From Akkermansia sp. RCC_12PD (lineage in GTDB: Bacteria; Verrucomicrobiota; Verrucomicrobiia; Verrucomicrobiales; Akkermansiaceae), in contig NZ_CP143889.1 of assembly GCF_036417355.1 (NCBI RefSeq), positions 1,798,001-1,862,000 on the forward strand: a stretch of DNA of 64,000 nucleotides, in the 5' to 3' direction. The position numbers were made by a program, and so were the translations under genes. The notes beneath the pieces were generated by a model. The model was not told where the DNA came from. It did no database searches and saw only the letters and a list, made by a program, of their open reading frames with translations. Below are positions 36,813 through 45,709 of this stretch, piece after piece. Positions within the stretch are counted from its first letter, which is position 1, and every line of letters starts with the position of its first letter.

Positions 36813-36998
36813 TTAACGGCCGTGCTGGATGGTATGGCGCTTGTACTGGATTTCGGCTCCCTTGGGAAGAAGGCGCTTGCGGCCTTTGGCGCGGCGGCGG
36901 CGGATGATATCGGCCCCGTTCTTGGTCGCCATGCGTGCACGGAATCCGAACTGGCGCTTGCGGCAGCGCTTGGATGGTTGATAAGTCCTCTTGCTCAT
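36813..36998 (-). CDS. rpmH: Ribosomal protein L34 (bL34), C-terminally extended
   Basis: The first 45 residues are typical L34: [21 protein letters not shown], then [17 protein letters not shown]. Most L34 proteins stop near there (44-47 residues). This one goes on for about 15 more residues ([18 protein letters not shown]) to 61. The start at 36998 is standard. rnpA follows 64 bp downstream. Confidence 0.95.
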   Translation of the reverse strand: MSKRTYQPSKRCRKRQFGFRARMATKNGADIIRRRRAKGRKRLLPKGAEIQYKRHTIQHGR

Positions 36999-37207
36999 GA
37001 TATTGAAAGATGCTTCTTGTGAATTACTAGATTCAGTGCCGTCCGTCTAAGCGGCCTATGCACAACCGGACAAAAAGGATAACTATTTTGGCCGTTTTGT
37101 CAATCCGTCAGGCGATTATTTGGCGTTTTTCTTGGGTGCAGCCGTGTTATTTTTTCTATTAATGATTGATAATAAATATATTTTATGGCCGTGAAAGCGC
37201 TCCGTTT

Positions 37208-39319
37208 TTACAGGAAGAGCAATTCCGCATAGGTCGGAACGGGCCACAAGTCTGCATCCGTCATCCCTTCCAGGGTGTCGATGGTCTTTCTCAAGTCATC
37301 CATTCCGGTCTGAATGTCTTTCGTGTTTTTCTGATTCACTGCCTGCCTCAGCATCCGCACCTGGGCGGGCAGGAGGTCCAGCAGTTCTCCGATCCGGTTG
37401 GCGCGGTCCGTCGTGGCTTTCATCCCCGCCTTGATTCCGGAAGCCTTCATCTGCGCAATGGCGGAGGTGAGCTGCGTGAGCTGTTCCGTGACGGCCGGAA
37501 TATACAGGGTTTCCACCATCAGGAGGGCCGTTTCCGCCTCAATATTGATTTCCTTATGGAAGATTTCCGACTGGATTTCATGGCGGGCATGGAGTTCCAC
37601 CGGGCTGACCACCTTGTATTTTTCAAAAAGCGCCCTGGCTTTGGGCGTTTCCAGTGCCGCCAGCGCCTCGATGGTGCCGGGCGTATTGGCCAGCTTGCGG
37701 CGTTCGGCCTCCTTGATCCAGGCTTCTCCGTAGCCGTCCCCGCTGAAGAGGATGCGCTTGTGCTTCTTGATGATGTTCTGAAGCAGCTTGTTGAGCGTCG
37801 TGTGGAATTCTTCCGGCTTGTCCTTGACGGGTTCCAGGATGGTGCAGATTTCATCCAGGCTTTCCGCGACGATGGTGTTGAGCACCGTCATTGGCCATGC
37901 GCAGGTTTGGGAAGAACCCACGGCCCGGAATTCAAACTTGTTGCCGGTGAAGGCGAAGGGGCTGGTGCGGTTCCGGTCGGAAGTGTCCAGCGGGAACATC
38001 GGCAGCGTATCTACGCCGATGCTCATGGTTTTCACCGTGCATGCCTTCTTGGTGCCGCCTTTTTCAATCTGCTCAATGATTTCGTCCAGCAGGTCCCCCA
38101 GGAAAATGGAAATGATGGCCGGAGGAGCTTCATGGGCTCCCAGGCGGTGTTCGTTGCCGGATTTGGCGACGGAGGCGCGCAGCAGATCCGCATGTTCGTC
38201 CACGGCCTTGATCGTGGCGCAGAGCAGGGTGAGGAAGATGGCGTTTTCCTGCGGGCTGGAGCCGGGATTGAGAAGGCTGCCGTAGCCGGGGGCGGAAAGG
38301 GACCAGTTGTTGTGCTTGCCGGAGCCGTTCATTCCCGCAAAGGGCTTTTCATGGAGCAGACAGACCAGGTCGTGCTTGTTGGCTGTTTTCCTGAGCACTT
38401 CCATGACCAGCATGTTGTGGTCCACGGCCAGGTTCTGGCTTTCAAAAATGGGCGCGATTTCAAACTGTCCGGGAGCCACCTCGTTATGGCGCGTCTTGGA
38501 GGGAATGCCGAGCTTCCACAGGGCTTCGTCCACGTCCACCATGAATTCCAGCACGCGGTCCTTGATGGAGCCGAAGTAATGGTCTTCCATCTGCTGGTGC
38601 TTGGGCGGCACATTGCCGAAGAGAGTGCGGCCGCACATCATCAGGTCCGGGCGCAGGGCATAAAGCTGCTTGTCCACCAGGAAGTATTCCTGTTCCGCGC
38701 CCAGGTTGGCGGTGACGTGGATGTTTTCCGGACCGCCAAAGCAGGCCAGCAGACGCTGCGCCTGGCGGCAGACGGCGGTCATGGAGCGCAGCAGGGGAGT
38801 CTTCTTGTCCAGTGCCTGCCCCTTGTAGGAACAGAAGGCGGTGGGGATGCACAGGGTGGCTCCATTGTCCGTACGCTTGATGAAAGCGGGGCTGGTGGGG
38901 TCCCATGCCGTGTAGCCGCGGGCCTCAAACGTGGCGCGGAGACCGCCGGAGGGGAAGCTGGAGGCGTCCGGTTCCCCCTGGACCAGGCTTTTGCCGGAGA
39001 ATTTGAGTTCCAGGTTGCCTTCCGGGTCCACTTCCACAAAGGAATCATGCTTTTCAGCCGTACTGCCGTTGAGGGGCTGGAACCAGTGCGTGTAATGGCT
39101 GGCGCCCTTTTCCAGGGCCCAGGTCATCATGGCCTGGGCCACTTCATTGGCAATATCCGGGTCCAGCTTTTCATCCTTGCGGATTGTCGCCAGCAATTTT
39201 TTGTAAACGGGGCGGGGCAGGTAGCCGCGCATGGTCTCCATGTTGAAGACGTCCTGGCCGTAGATTTCCGCAATAAAGGTTGCGGCGTTGCCAACATCGG
39301 AAGGTGTGTTTGTGTGCAT
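37208..39319 (-). CDS. glnN: Glutamine synthetase type III
   Basis: A 703-residue GSIII enzyme that makes glutamine from glutamate and ammonia; this large class is common in Bacteroidota, Verrucomicrobiota and cyanobacteria. Family signatures are HYTHWFQPLNGSTAEKHDSF near 90-110, NLGAEQEYFLVD, LWKLGIPSKTRHNEVAPGQFEIAP, LLHEKPFAGMNGSGKHNNWSL and GAHEAPPAIISIFLG. I start at the ATG at 39319; a TTG at 39358 would add 13 residues. Neither has a clear ribosome-binding site. The gene stands alone, with rpmH beyond a 209-bp gap that shows no other gene. Confidence 0.95.
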   Translation of the reverse strand: MHTNTPSDVGNAATFIAEIYGQDVFNMETMRGYLPRPVYKKLLATIRKDEKLDPDIANEVAQAMMTWALEKGASHYTHWFQPLNGSTAEKHDSFVEVDPEGNLELKFSGKSLVQGEPDASSFPSGGLRATFEARGYTAWDPTSPAFIKRTDNGATLCIPTAFCSYKGQALDKKTPLLRSMTAVCRQAQRLLACFGGPENIHVTANLGAEQEYFLVDKQLYALRPDLMMCGRTLFGNVPPKHQQMEDHYFGSIKDRVLEFMVDVDEALWKLGIPSKTRHNEVAPGQFEIAPIFESQNLAVDHNMLVMEVLRKTANKHDLVCLLHEKPFAGMNGSGKHNNWSLSAPGYGSLLNPGSSPQENAIFLTLLCATIKAVDEHADLLRASVAKSGNEHRLGAHEAPPAIISIFLGDLLDEIIEQIEKGGTKKACTVKTMSIGVDTLPMFPLDTSDRNRTSPFAFTGNKFEFRAVGSSQTCAWPMTVLNTIVAESLDEICTILEPVKDKPEEFHTTLNKLLQNIIKKHKRILFSGDGYGEAWIKEAERRKLANTPGTIEALAALETPKARALFEKYKVVSPVELHARHEIQSEIFHKEINIEAETALLMVETLYIPAVTEQLTQLTSAIAQMKASGIKAGMKATTDRANRIGELLDLLPAQVRMLRQAVNQKNTKDIQTGMDDLRKTIDTLEGMTDADLWPVPTYAELLFL

Positions 39320-39480
39320 CTTGGTAGGGAACGCGCCAAAAGGCTCGAAATCTACCAAACCTTAAAAGAGCGTTTTTTGCAAGCCGAATCCTGCCAGTCC
39401 GTTATTTTCACCTGGAATGCCCTTCATGGCGGGGAAAACCGTTTTTCCTCCTGCCTCTTCTACTGTTCAGGCTGCATCAG

Positions 39481-39510
39481 ACCGGGCTCCCAATGAATTG
39501 GAAGCCCGGT
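39481..39510. other. Hairpin upstream of glnN
   Basis: ACCGGGCT at 39481-39488 pairs with AGCCCGGT at 39503-39510, and the stem is continued by CCAAT/ATTGG. Its core closely resembles the autotransporter terminator stem at 39919-39948, but there is no T run on either side. It sits between the glnN start and palindromic element D. Its role is unknown. Confidence 0.5.
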
Positions 39511-39589
39511 CCTTCTCGTCACATATCCATTGTGAAATGGGAGAAAGCAGCATGAAAAATGCCACGCCCTCCTACCACCATAAATATAG

Positions 39590-39771
39590 CGGATTTGGAA
39601 TCCGTTTGATAAAAAACATATTTTAAAATAACTATATCTCATTATAAATCATTATGATATTGTTACTAAAACGGATATGTTTTTTATATCTGCGTTTCTG
39701 ATGATGCAGGTATTTTTATATCAAACCCTTTTAATGCCAAAAATTATCATTGATGCCGGATTCCAAAGCCG
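39590..39771. repeat. Paired palindromic element D
   Basis: CGGATT-TGG-AATCCG at 39590-39604 and CGGATT-CCA-AAGCCG at 39757-39771 form an inverted pair with 14 of 15 positions matching. The centres TGG/CCA are complementary. The 152 bp between are AT-rich with no gene. The element sits in the 650-bp gap between glnN and the end of the Pmp-like autotransporter gene; apart from it, a hairpin and a terminator, I see nothing in that gap. Confidence 0.7.
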
Positions 39772-39915
39772 TCTTTTATGGAAGCAGGACAAATCGGTTG
39801 TTCCGGATATAGGAAGCGGGAGAGGCCATTTTTCTCCGGGGAATAATTTCCCTCCTGCTGCGGACTATGTTTCCGGGGCTTTCCTTTCGGCAGTCCGGGA
39901 CAGTAGTCGGCGTAT

Positions 39916-39948
39916 AAAAGCCGGGCTCCCTTTCAAGGAAGCCCGGCT
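39916..39948 (-). terminator. Terminator of the Pmp-like autotransporter gene
   Basis: AGCCGGGCTCC from 39919 pairs with GGAAGCCCGGCT ending at 39948, with one bulge. On the minus strand TTTT follows. It lies just beyond the stop codon at 39972. Confidence 0.75.
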
Positions 39949-39971
39949 GTGCTTGCATCTGCTCTTTTTTA

Positions 39972-42863
39972 TTAGAAGGAATAACCTACTCCGAGCATTA
40001 CCCGCTGGTTCACGAAACTGTCGCGCGCCTCCACCTGGTAGCTGCCATACGCGCTCCAATTGGCCGTTACCTGGAGCCGGCCGGAAATCCCCGCCCTCAC
40101 TCCCTGCCGCGCGGGCTTGCTGCCGTCCACTCCCCACCCATAGCCGTTGCTGACCAGGCGTGCATAGGTTCCCGCATTGCTCCGGTACACGTCCGGGAGA
40201 TACTCCACGCTAACCGTATGGCTCCAGGGCATGCCGCCCAGCGTCAGCCCCTGGGTCAGGGAAAGGCCCACGGGAAGGGCCAGATTGCGGTAATGGCCCC
40301 GGTCAAACCGGCGGGCCATCTCTCCGCTTTCCGTAAACGCCTCCTGCACCACATCCGTGTATTCCACGCCGATATGGGGGGTGAGAACGAGGTTTTTGCC
40401 CACGGGCAGATCCCATGCGACCTTTACCGTGCCGTCCCATGCCCGGTTGGTCCATGAACCTGACGAGTTCTGGCCGCCGGAGGTCACGGAGGAAAGGCGG
40501 TTGTCGCTGCTGCTGAAGCCGGCGGCGGCAGTGATGGTCAGAGCCTGCCCCTTGTTCATGGGGAGTCTCCAGCCGGTGTAGATAAGGCCCATATTGGTGT
40601 TCTGCCGGTTGGTGGCCCGGTATTCCCGGCTGATGTTTTTGCCGGAGGTGTAGCCGTAGGCGACGCCGCCCAGCCATTGTTCTCCGAGCTTGTAGTCTCC
40701 CCCTACGGCAAAGCCGCCACCCTGGTAGTCAAACCCTTCAATGCCGCCCTTGGTTCTCTGCATTTGGAAATCTCCCAGTCCGCTGGTCCAGACATTGCTC
40801 TTGAGAGGGGAGAGGAAGCGTGCCGTATCCAGGTGTTCCAGCCCCGTGCCGGTGAATGAACGCAGAGTGGAGGCGGAAGAAAGCATGGAATTGGCTATGT
40901 TGCTCCCCTGGAGCTCCGCAATGACTCCTTCCTCAACGACACTGCCGGTGGTAAAAACAAGGGAGCCTTCCTCGTTCAGATCCCAGTTCATTTCCAGAAG
41001 GAAGTTCATTCCCTGGTCATCCCGCATGGCGACCCTGTGGTCTCCCGTTTCCTCAAGAATTCCTCCGAAAGAGGCCGCCTTGATGGTCAGTACGGTGTCT
41101 CCTGCGGCAACTCCGGAAGAAGAGGCGTACACAGTCAGCCGATCGGCGGAAACGGAACCTGCGGCCGTGATGGAGGCGGCCTCTCCGCTTAGGCTGAGAT
41201 CAAGCGTAAGCGTTTTCAGGGAAACATTCCCGGAAGCGGCCAGGGAGGTACGGCGTCCCATGGCCAGTATTCCGCCTTCCTGGACGTAGTTGACCAGTTC
41301 CAGGGCCGCCCTTTGGTCCAGACGGACAGTACCGTTGTACTGGAAGGCATCCCCCGTCAGGGTGGAGGTGTAATTGGCAGCGTCTTCCGAGTCTGCATAA
41401 TCCCTGCCGGAGAAGAGGATTTCCCCCTGGCAGTCCTCCCCTTTGTTGAAATGCAGGGAAGAAGCGTTCTCCTGTTCATCCTGCATGACGATGGGGTCAT
41501 AAAAGGCAATTTTGCGGCCGGCCGCGGCACCCAGTTCCACCTTGTGTTTTCCATCCGCCAGAATGGCGTTGGCGATTGGGTCCGTACCGCCTGCGTACAT
41601 GACATTGCTCTGGAATATGATATCGCCCCCGTCAGCCAATAAAATGATCCGGGCGTCGGCAGGACCAGTGGGGCTGCCATATTCATCTTCTATGGGTGCA
41701 GAACTGCAGATGGCGCCTCCAAAATATGTTGCCGAATTGTTTTCAAACAGGACATCTCCCTGCACGTGCTGAATGGATAATACATTATTTTCAGAGACGG
41801 AGCCCGTTTCAAAATAAATGGCGCCGCCGAAAGTACCCGCATGGTTTCCGGTGAATGATACGCTGCCCTCCACGCCGGAAATGGAAAGCATGCTTTCCGT
41901 ACCATTGACAAAAATGGCGGATCCGGCATAGGAACTGTTGTTCTGGAAAAGTATATCTCCCTGAATGTTGGAAAGCTGAATAGCTGCATGTCCGCTGAAT
42001 AATTCGTCGCCCCAGTTGACTTTGCAGCCTGCTGTCAGGCAGGCGCCGAAGGCATTATCCCCGGCATCGTTGTTCACGAAGCGAACGCCGCCGGCGATGG
42101 TGTCCATGATGATGGTGGCATTTCCGGTCTTCACATCATTGAAAATGCTGATGACGCCCTGGCCGGCTGAAAAGGTATTGTCCCGGACATCAATTCCTCC
42201 TCGGACATTGGTGATTTGGATTAAACTGTTGGAGCTGTTTTCCGTTTTGTTGGAGCTGTAAATAAGCAATCCCAGCCCGGATTGCGCCGCTCCGGAAGTT
42301 TTTGTGTTATTGCTGATGGATAAAGTTCCTCCAACATTGTCTATGAGAATGGTGTTATTCCCGGAAGAGTACAGAGACACCAGGGCGTCCGCCGCGTTTC
42401 CGCTGCGTTCCATCGTGTTGTTATCCAGACACACGTTTCCGCCGATATCGGTGATGGAAAATACGGAATTTCCCTGATTGTTGCTTAATTCAACGGCTCC
42501 GTATGTCCCGCCGAGATGAAGGTCGTTCAGTCGGGAAATGGACAGGGTGAATTCATTAATACGGGGATCATCGTTTTTCGAACGGAAAAGGAATTGGGCG
42601 GTTTTGTTCGTGGTATCTTCCTTGTTCAGGGTAAGATTCTGCAGGCCGTCTCCTTCAAACGAGACTTCAAATTGTTCCTGGGGAATGGAAGGATCTGCCT
42701 GGAATACGGTTGTACCATACTCCATGTCAGTACTGAGTACGTAACGGACACTTTCAGTGATGGAAACATTTTCTCCATCTGCCGGAGCGGCGGCGTCATT
42801 TGCAATAGAGGGAAGAGTTGCAAAGACATACGCCAGCAGAGTCAGGGGAAGTTTGATTTTCAT
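39972..42863 (-). CDS. Autotransporter with Pmp-like GGAI/FxxN passenger repeats
   Basis: A 963-residue outer-membrane protein. A signal peptide (about 1-21, ending PSIAN) is followed by a passenger (about 60-620) of beta-helix-type repeats of about 30 residues. Many units run I-x-x-V-x-G-x-V/I-x-F-x-x-N-x-A-x-x-x-G-G-A-I; clear cases are FTGNHAGTFGGAIYF and FENNSATYFGGAI, with weaker FVNN, FQNN and FQSN units. These motifs are the hallmark of chlamydial polymorphic membrane proteins. The C-terminal about 270 residues form a beta-barrel that ends GVGYSF, with the terminal Phe expected for BAM recognition. Palindromic element B starts 16 bp upstream of its ATG. Confidence 0.88.
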   Translation of the reverse strand: MKIKLPLTLLAYVFATLPSIANDAAAPADGENVSITESVRYVLSTDMEYGTTVFQADPSIPQEQFEVSFEGDGLQNLTLNKEDTTNKTAQFLFRSKNDDPRINEFTLSISRLNDLHLGGTYGAVELSNNQGNSVFSITDIGGNVCLDNNTMERSGNAADALVSLYSSGNNTILIDNVGGTLSISNNTKTSGAAQSGLGLLIYSSNKTENSSNSLIQITNVRGGIDVRDNTFSAGQGVISIFNDVKTGNATIIMDTIAGGVRFVNNDAGDNAFGACLTAGCKVNWGDELFSGHAAIQLSNIQGDILFQNNSSYAGSAIFVNGTESMLSISGVEGSVSFTGNHAGTFGGAIYFETGSVSENNVLSIQHVQGDVLFENNSATYFGGAICSSAPIEDEYGSPTGPADARIILLADGGDIIFQSNVMYAGGTDPIANAILADGKHKVELGAAAGRKIAFYDPIVMQDEQENASSLHFNKGEDCQGEILFSGRDYADSEDAANYTSTLTGDAFQYNGTVRLDQRAALELVNYVQEGGILAMGRRTSLAASGNVSLKTLTLDLSLSGEAASITAAGSVSADRLTVYASSSGVAAGDTVLTIKAASFGGILEETGDHRVAMRDDQGMNFLLEMNWDLNEEGSLVFTTGSVVEEGVIAELQGSNIANSMLSSASTLRSFTGTGLEHLDTARFLSPLKSNVWTSGLGDFQMQRTKGGIEGFDYQGGGFAVGGDYKLGEQWLGGVAYGYTSGKNISREYRATNRQNTNMGLIYTGWRLPMNKGQALTITAAAGFSSSDNRLSSVTSGGQNSSGSWTNRAWDGTVKVAWDLPVGKNLVLTPHIGVEYTDVVQEAFTESGEMARRFDRGHYRNLALPVGLSLTQGLTLGGMPWSHTVSVEYLPDVYRSNAGTYARLVSNGYGWGVDGSKPARQGVRAGISGRLQVTANWSAYGSYQVEARDSFVNQRVMLGVGYSF

Positions 42864-42878
42864 AACGATGATACTTTA

Positions 42879-43210
42879 TGCGGATTTATAATCCGGAGTA
42901 TTCTGTTGAGGCAAAGCTGCGGCTTTTTTTACAGTTGGACCTGAAGCGCGTATTCCTTAGAATTAATAAGTTATTGCCAGTTGAGATAATGATGCAATAT
43001 ATAGGAAGTAAGTGTTTTCTGGCTTTTCAAAGTCTTGAAAAGAGGAGGAGCGGGGAAGATTCCTTCTCTCCCGCGCTTTGGAAATAATTTACCCGTAAAA
43101 GCCGGTTGGCTTCAGTTTCCCGGTAACATTTTCCAATTAAATGAAAAAGGATTCCAGTCTAAATGCTTTCCCCTTAAAAATATGGATTGACTCCGGATTA
43201 TAAATCCGCA
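42879..43210. repeat. Paired palindromic element B
   Basis: A perfect 20-bp inverted pair, at 42879-42898 and 43191-43210, with core GCGGATTTATAATCCGG. Each copy is palindromic around TAT (one strand) or ATA. The interior is 292 bp, about twice that of elements A, C and D, and includes a GAGGAGCGGGG patch. The element lies 16 bp before the ATG of the Pmp-like gene, so that gene's promoter is probably inside or next to it. No gene is supported in 42864-43336. Confidence 0.8.
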
Positions 43211-43336
43211 GTTCCTTTTTCCTGGTAAGGTAAGTTTATTAAAATAAACATTTAAAACAGGGTGTTATCGGGGAAAAACTGCCATGGAGGTATGATCCGG
43301 CAAGCCTTCCGGACGCAGTTTCCGGAAATTGTTTGG

Positions 43337-44173
43337 TCAAGCCAGGGGCGCCACTGAAATTTTCTGGCACATGGTATGGGACTGCCCTGGAGCAAGATGA
43401 AGGGTACGGGGTGAGGCATTCCCCGTTTCCACGCAAAGAAATTTGTTCCAGGAATCCGCTCCCAGGTCCGGCATGTCCGCCGCACCCTGCTGGCCAGGGT
43501 TCCAGACGATGACGGAAGAGGCATGCTCCCGCTCCACCGTGATGGAACGGTTCATGACCGGATCTTCCAGAATAATTTTTCCCGTGTGGTCCGGACAGTC
43601 GTACACGCGGTCCAGGCAGCCCAGGGGCGCCAGGGGGCGTTCCCCGTGTTTTATGGGCTGGGCGGCATATTCCCGGAAGGGAACATTTTCCAGGCCCAGA
43701 ACGCGGCATTTGGTCAGGTTGCCGACGGCAAAATAGTTATGGAAGGCTTCGGTGAGCTTGCAGGGGAGCCTGCGGACGGTGGTCTCCAGCTTCATGGCCA
43801 GAGATGAACCCAGCGTCAGGCGCAGAATGGCGGCGGGCTGTCCGGCGTCATCCGGATACAGGGCCAGGGAAAGAAGAAGATTGCCCCGCATATCCGTTTC
43901 CTGATGATGGAGGCGCCACTCGGAAGTGCGGGCAATGCCGTGGGCAGGGCCGTTTTCCGCTACTCCGAACCAGGGCCAGCAGACGGGAATACCGCCGCGG
44001 ATAGCTTTTCCGCGGGAAAAGACCGCCTTTGGGGAAAGAAACAGGCATTCCTGCTGGCCCGCAGGCTTCCAGGAAACGAGGTGGGCTCCCTGCAAGCAGA
44101 GGGATGCCGCGCAGAACGGCGTTTCCACGTCCAGAAAGGTCAGCCCCTGGTCTGTAACGCGTTCGGAAATCAT
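43337..44173 (-). CDS. D-hexose-6-phosphate mutarotase / aldose 1-epimerase family
   Basis: A 278-residue galactose-mutarotase-like protein. LCLQGAHLVSWKPAGQQECLFLSPKAVF and KAIRGGIPVCWPWFG are typical of YeaD-type glucose-6-phosphate 1-epimerases. HGIARTSEW and the catalytic-Glu segment FLCVETGN near the C-terminus complete the fold. Substrate cannot be fixed from sequence alone. Its start overlaps the pdxH stop by four bases (ATGA), so it is the last gene of the asd-ispA-nadC-pdxH run. Confidence 0.87.
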   Translation of the reverse strand: MISERVTDQGLTFLDVETPFCAASLCLQGAHLVSWKPAGQQECLFLSPKAVFSRGKAIRGGIPVCWPWFGVAENGPAHGIARTSEWRLHHQETDMRGNLLLSLALYPDDAGQPAAILRLTLGSSLAMKLETTVRRLPCKLTEAFHNYFAVGNLTKCRVLGLENVPFREYAAQPIKHGERPLAPLGCLDRVYDCPDHTGKIILEDPVMNRSITVEREHASSVIVWNPGQQGAADMPDLGADSWNKFLCVETGNASPRTLHLAPGQSHTMCQKISVAPLA

Positions 44174-44808
44174 GGCTGCAGTCGTTCAATCGCCCATGAA
44201 CCGTCTTCCTGCCGCGTGTACATGAAGCGGTCGTGAACGCGGCCTGGGCCGCCCTGCCAGAATTCGAAGGCTTCCGGAATGATCCTGAAGCCGCCCCAGA
44301 AGGAGGGCAGAGGAATTTCTCCCTTGGAGAATTTGTTTTTCAGTTCCATGAGTTTCATTTCCAGCAGTTTTCTTCCGGAAATGACGGAACTTTGCTGGGA
44401 AACCCATGCTCCCAGTTGTGATTCCTTGGGGCGGGAAAGGAAGTATTTCAGGGATTCCGTGCGGGAAACCTTGACGGCTTTTCCGTAAATAATGACCTGC
44501 CGTTCCAGCATGACCCAGGGGAGCATCATGCAGACCTGGGGATTTTCCTCAATGTCGCGGGCCTTATGGCTACCGTAGTTGGTAAAAAACACGAACCCGG
44601 TTTCGTCAAAGTACTTGAGGAGCACCGTGCGCAGGGAAGGGCGCGCCTGAGCGTTGGCCGTGGCCAGGGAAAAGGCGTTGGGTTCCGGGATGCCCGCTTT
44701 CAGAGCCTGGTCAAACCAGGTTTGGAATTGTTCAAAGGGATTGGCCGCCAGATCCTTCCTGTGCAGCTGGCCCTTGAGGTATTCTTCTCTGAAATTGGAC
44801 AGGTCCAT
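44170..44808 (-). CDS. pdxH: Pyridoxine/pyridoxamine 5'-phosphate oxidase
   Basis: A 212-residue FMN enzyme that makes pyridoxal phosphate. LRTVLLKYFDETGFVFFTNYGSHKARDIEENP is the FMN-binding signature. SRPKESQLGAWVSQQS and FWGGFRIIPEAFEFWQGGPGRVHDRF are the C-terminal family segments. It lies 21 bp after nadC. Confidence 0.96.
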   Translation of the reverse strand: MDLSNFREEYLKGQLHRKDLAANPFEQFQTWFDQALKAGIPEPNAFSLATANAQARPSLRTVLLKYFDETGFVFFTNYGSHKARDIEENPQVCMMLPWVMLERQVIIYGKAVKVSRTESLKYFLSRPKESQLGAWVSQQSSVISGRKLLEMKLMELKNKFSKGEIPLPSFWGGFRIIPEAFEFWQGGPGRVHDRFMYTRQEDGSWAIERLQP

Positions 44809-44829
44809 GATATGGGAAAAGTGATGGTT

Positions 44830-45693
44830 TTATTCCACGCTGAAATCCAGCCCCAGATCCAGCGATGGAGCGGAATGGGTGACGTAGCCCACGGAAACGA
44901 AGTCCACGCCGGATTCCGCAATGGCCGCCACCGTGTCCAGATTGACGCCGCCGCTGGCTTCCAGCAGGGGGGTGGAGCGGTCCCCGCGCAGGGCGACGGC
45001 TTTTCTGAGCGTTTCCGGCGTCATGTTGTCCAGCAGAATGTGGTCCACGCCTTCCAGCTTGAGGAAGGATTCCACCTGTTCCAGGGTATCCGCCTCCAGC
45101 TGGATTTCCACGCCGGGCTTTTCCGCGCGGAGGGTGTTGATGCACTTTTGGAGATGTTCTGTATTGCCGTCCGTCATCAGGTGGTTGTCCTTCACCATGG
45201 CCCGGTCGTAAAGTCCCATGCGGTGGTTGGTGCCGCCGCCGTGGGCCACGGCGGCTTTTTCCAGAAGGCGGTAGCCGGGCGTCGTTTTGCGGGTGTCCAG
45301 AATGCGGGCGCTGGTGTGGGAGACGGCCTTTACGTATTTCCGGGTGAGGGAAGCCACACCGGAAAGGCGCTGGATGAAGTTCAGGGCCGTGCGCTCCGCA
45401 CCCAGAATGGACCGGGCGGACCCTTCAATGAGCATGATTACGGCGCCGGGCGCCACGGCTTCCCCGTCGTGCAGGTATACTTCCACCTTCAGGCTGGGGT
45501 CCACCTTGCGGAATACTTCCGCCGCCACGTTGACGCCGGACAGAACGCCTTTCTTGCGGGGCGTCAGGATGGCCCTGGCCGTCAGGTGTTCGGGAACGAA
45601 ATAAGTGGAGGTTACGTCGCCAGGGCCGAAGTCTTCGGCTAGCGCCATGTCGATCAGCGCGGCGACGTTGTCGGATACGTTTTCTGCGGGCAT
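44830..45693 (-). CDS. nadC: Nicotinate-nucleotide pyrophosphorylase (carboxylating)
   Basis: A 287-residue enzyme that turns quinolinate into nicotinate mononucleotide in NAD synthesis. LAEDFGPGDVT at 14-24, ILDTRKTTPGYRLLEKAAVAHGG and NHRMGLYDRAMVKDNH carry the basic active-site residues. LEASGGVNLDTV and GVDFVSVGYVTHS close the barrel. It lies 16 bp after ispA. Confidence 0.96.
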   Translation of the reverse strand: MPAENVSDNVAALIDMALAEDFGPGDVTSTYFVPEHLTARAILTPRKKGVLSGVNVAAEVFRKVDPSLKVEVYLHDGEAVAPGAVIMLIEGSARSILGAERTALNFIQRLSGVASLTRKYVKAVSHTSARILDTRKTTPGYRLLEKAAVAHGGGTNHRMGLYDRAMVKDNHLMTDGNTEHLQKCINTLRAEKPGVEIQLEADTLEQVESFLKLEGVDHILLDNMTPETLRKAVALRGDRSTPLLEASGGVNLDTVAAIAESGVDFVSVGYVTHSAPSLDLGLDFSVE

Positions 45694-45709
45694 GAACGGG
45701 AAATGTTGC

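Noticed and set aside
37166-39496. 776-codon plus-strand open frame opposite the glutamine synthetase gene
   Set aside because: It mirrors glnN on the other strand, with His/Gln/Arg-rich text and no recognisable domain.
42878-43087. 69-codon open frame beginning in element B
   Set aside because: The sequence has no family features and starts inside the inverted arm; it is treated as part of the element.
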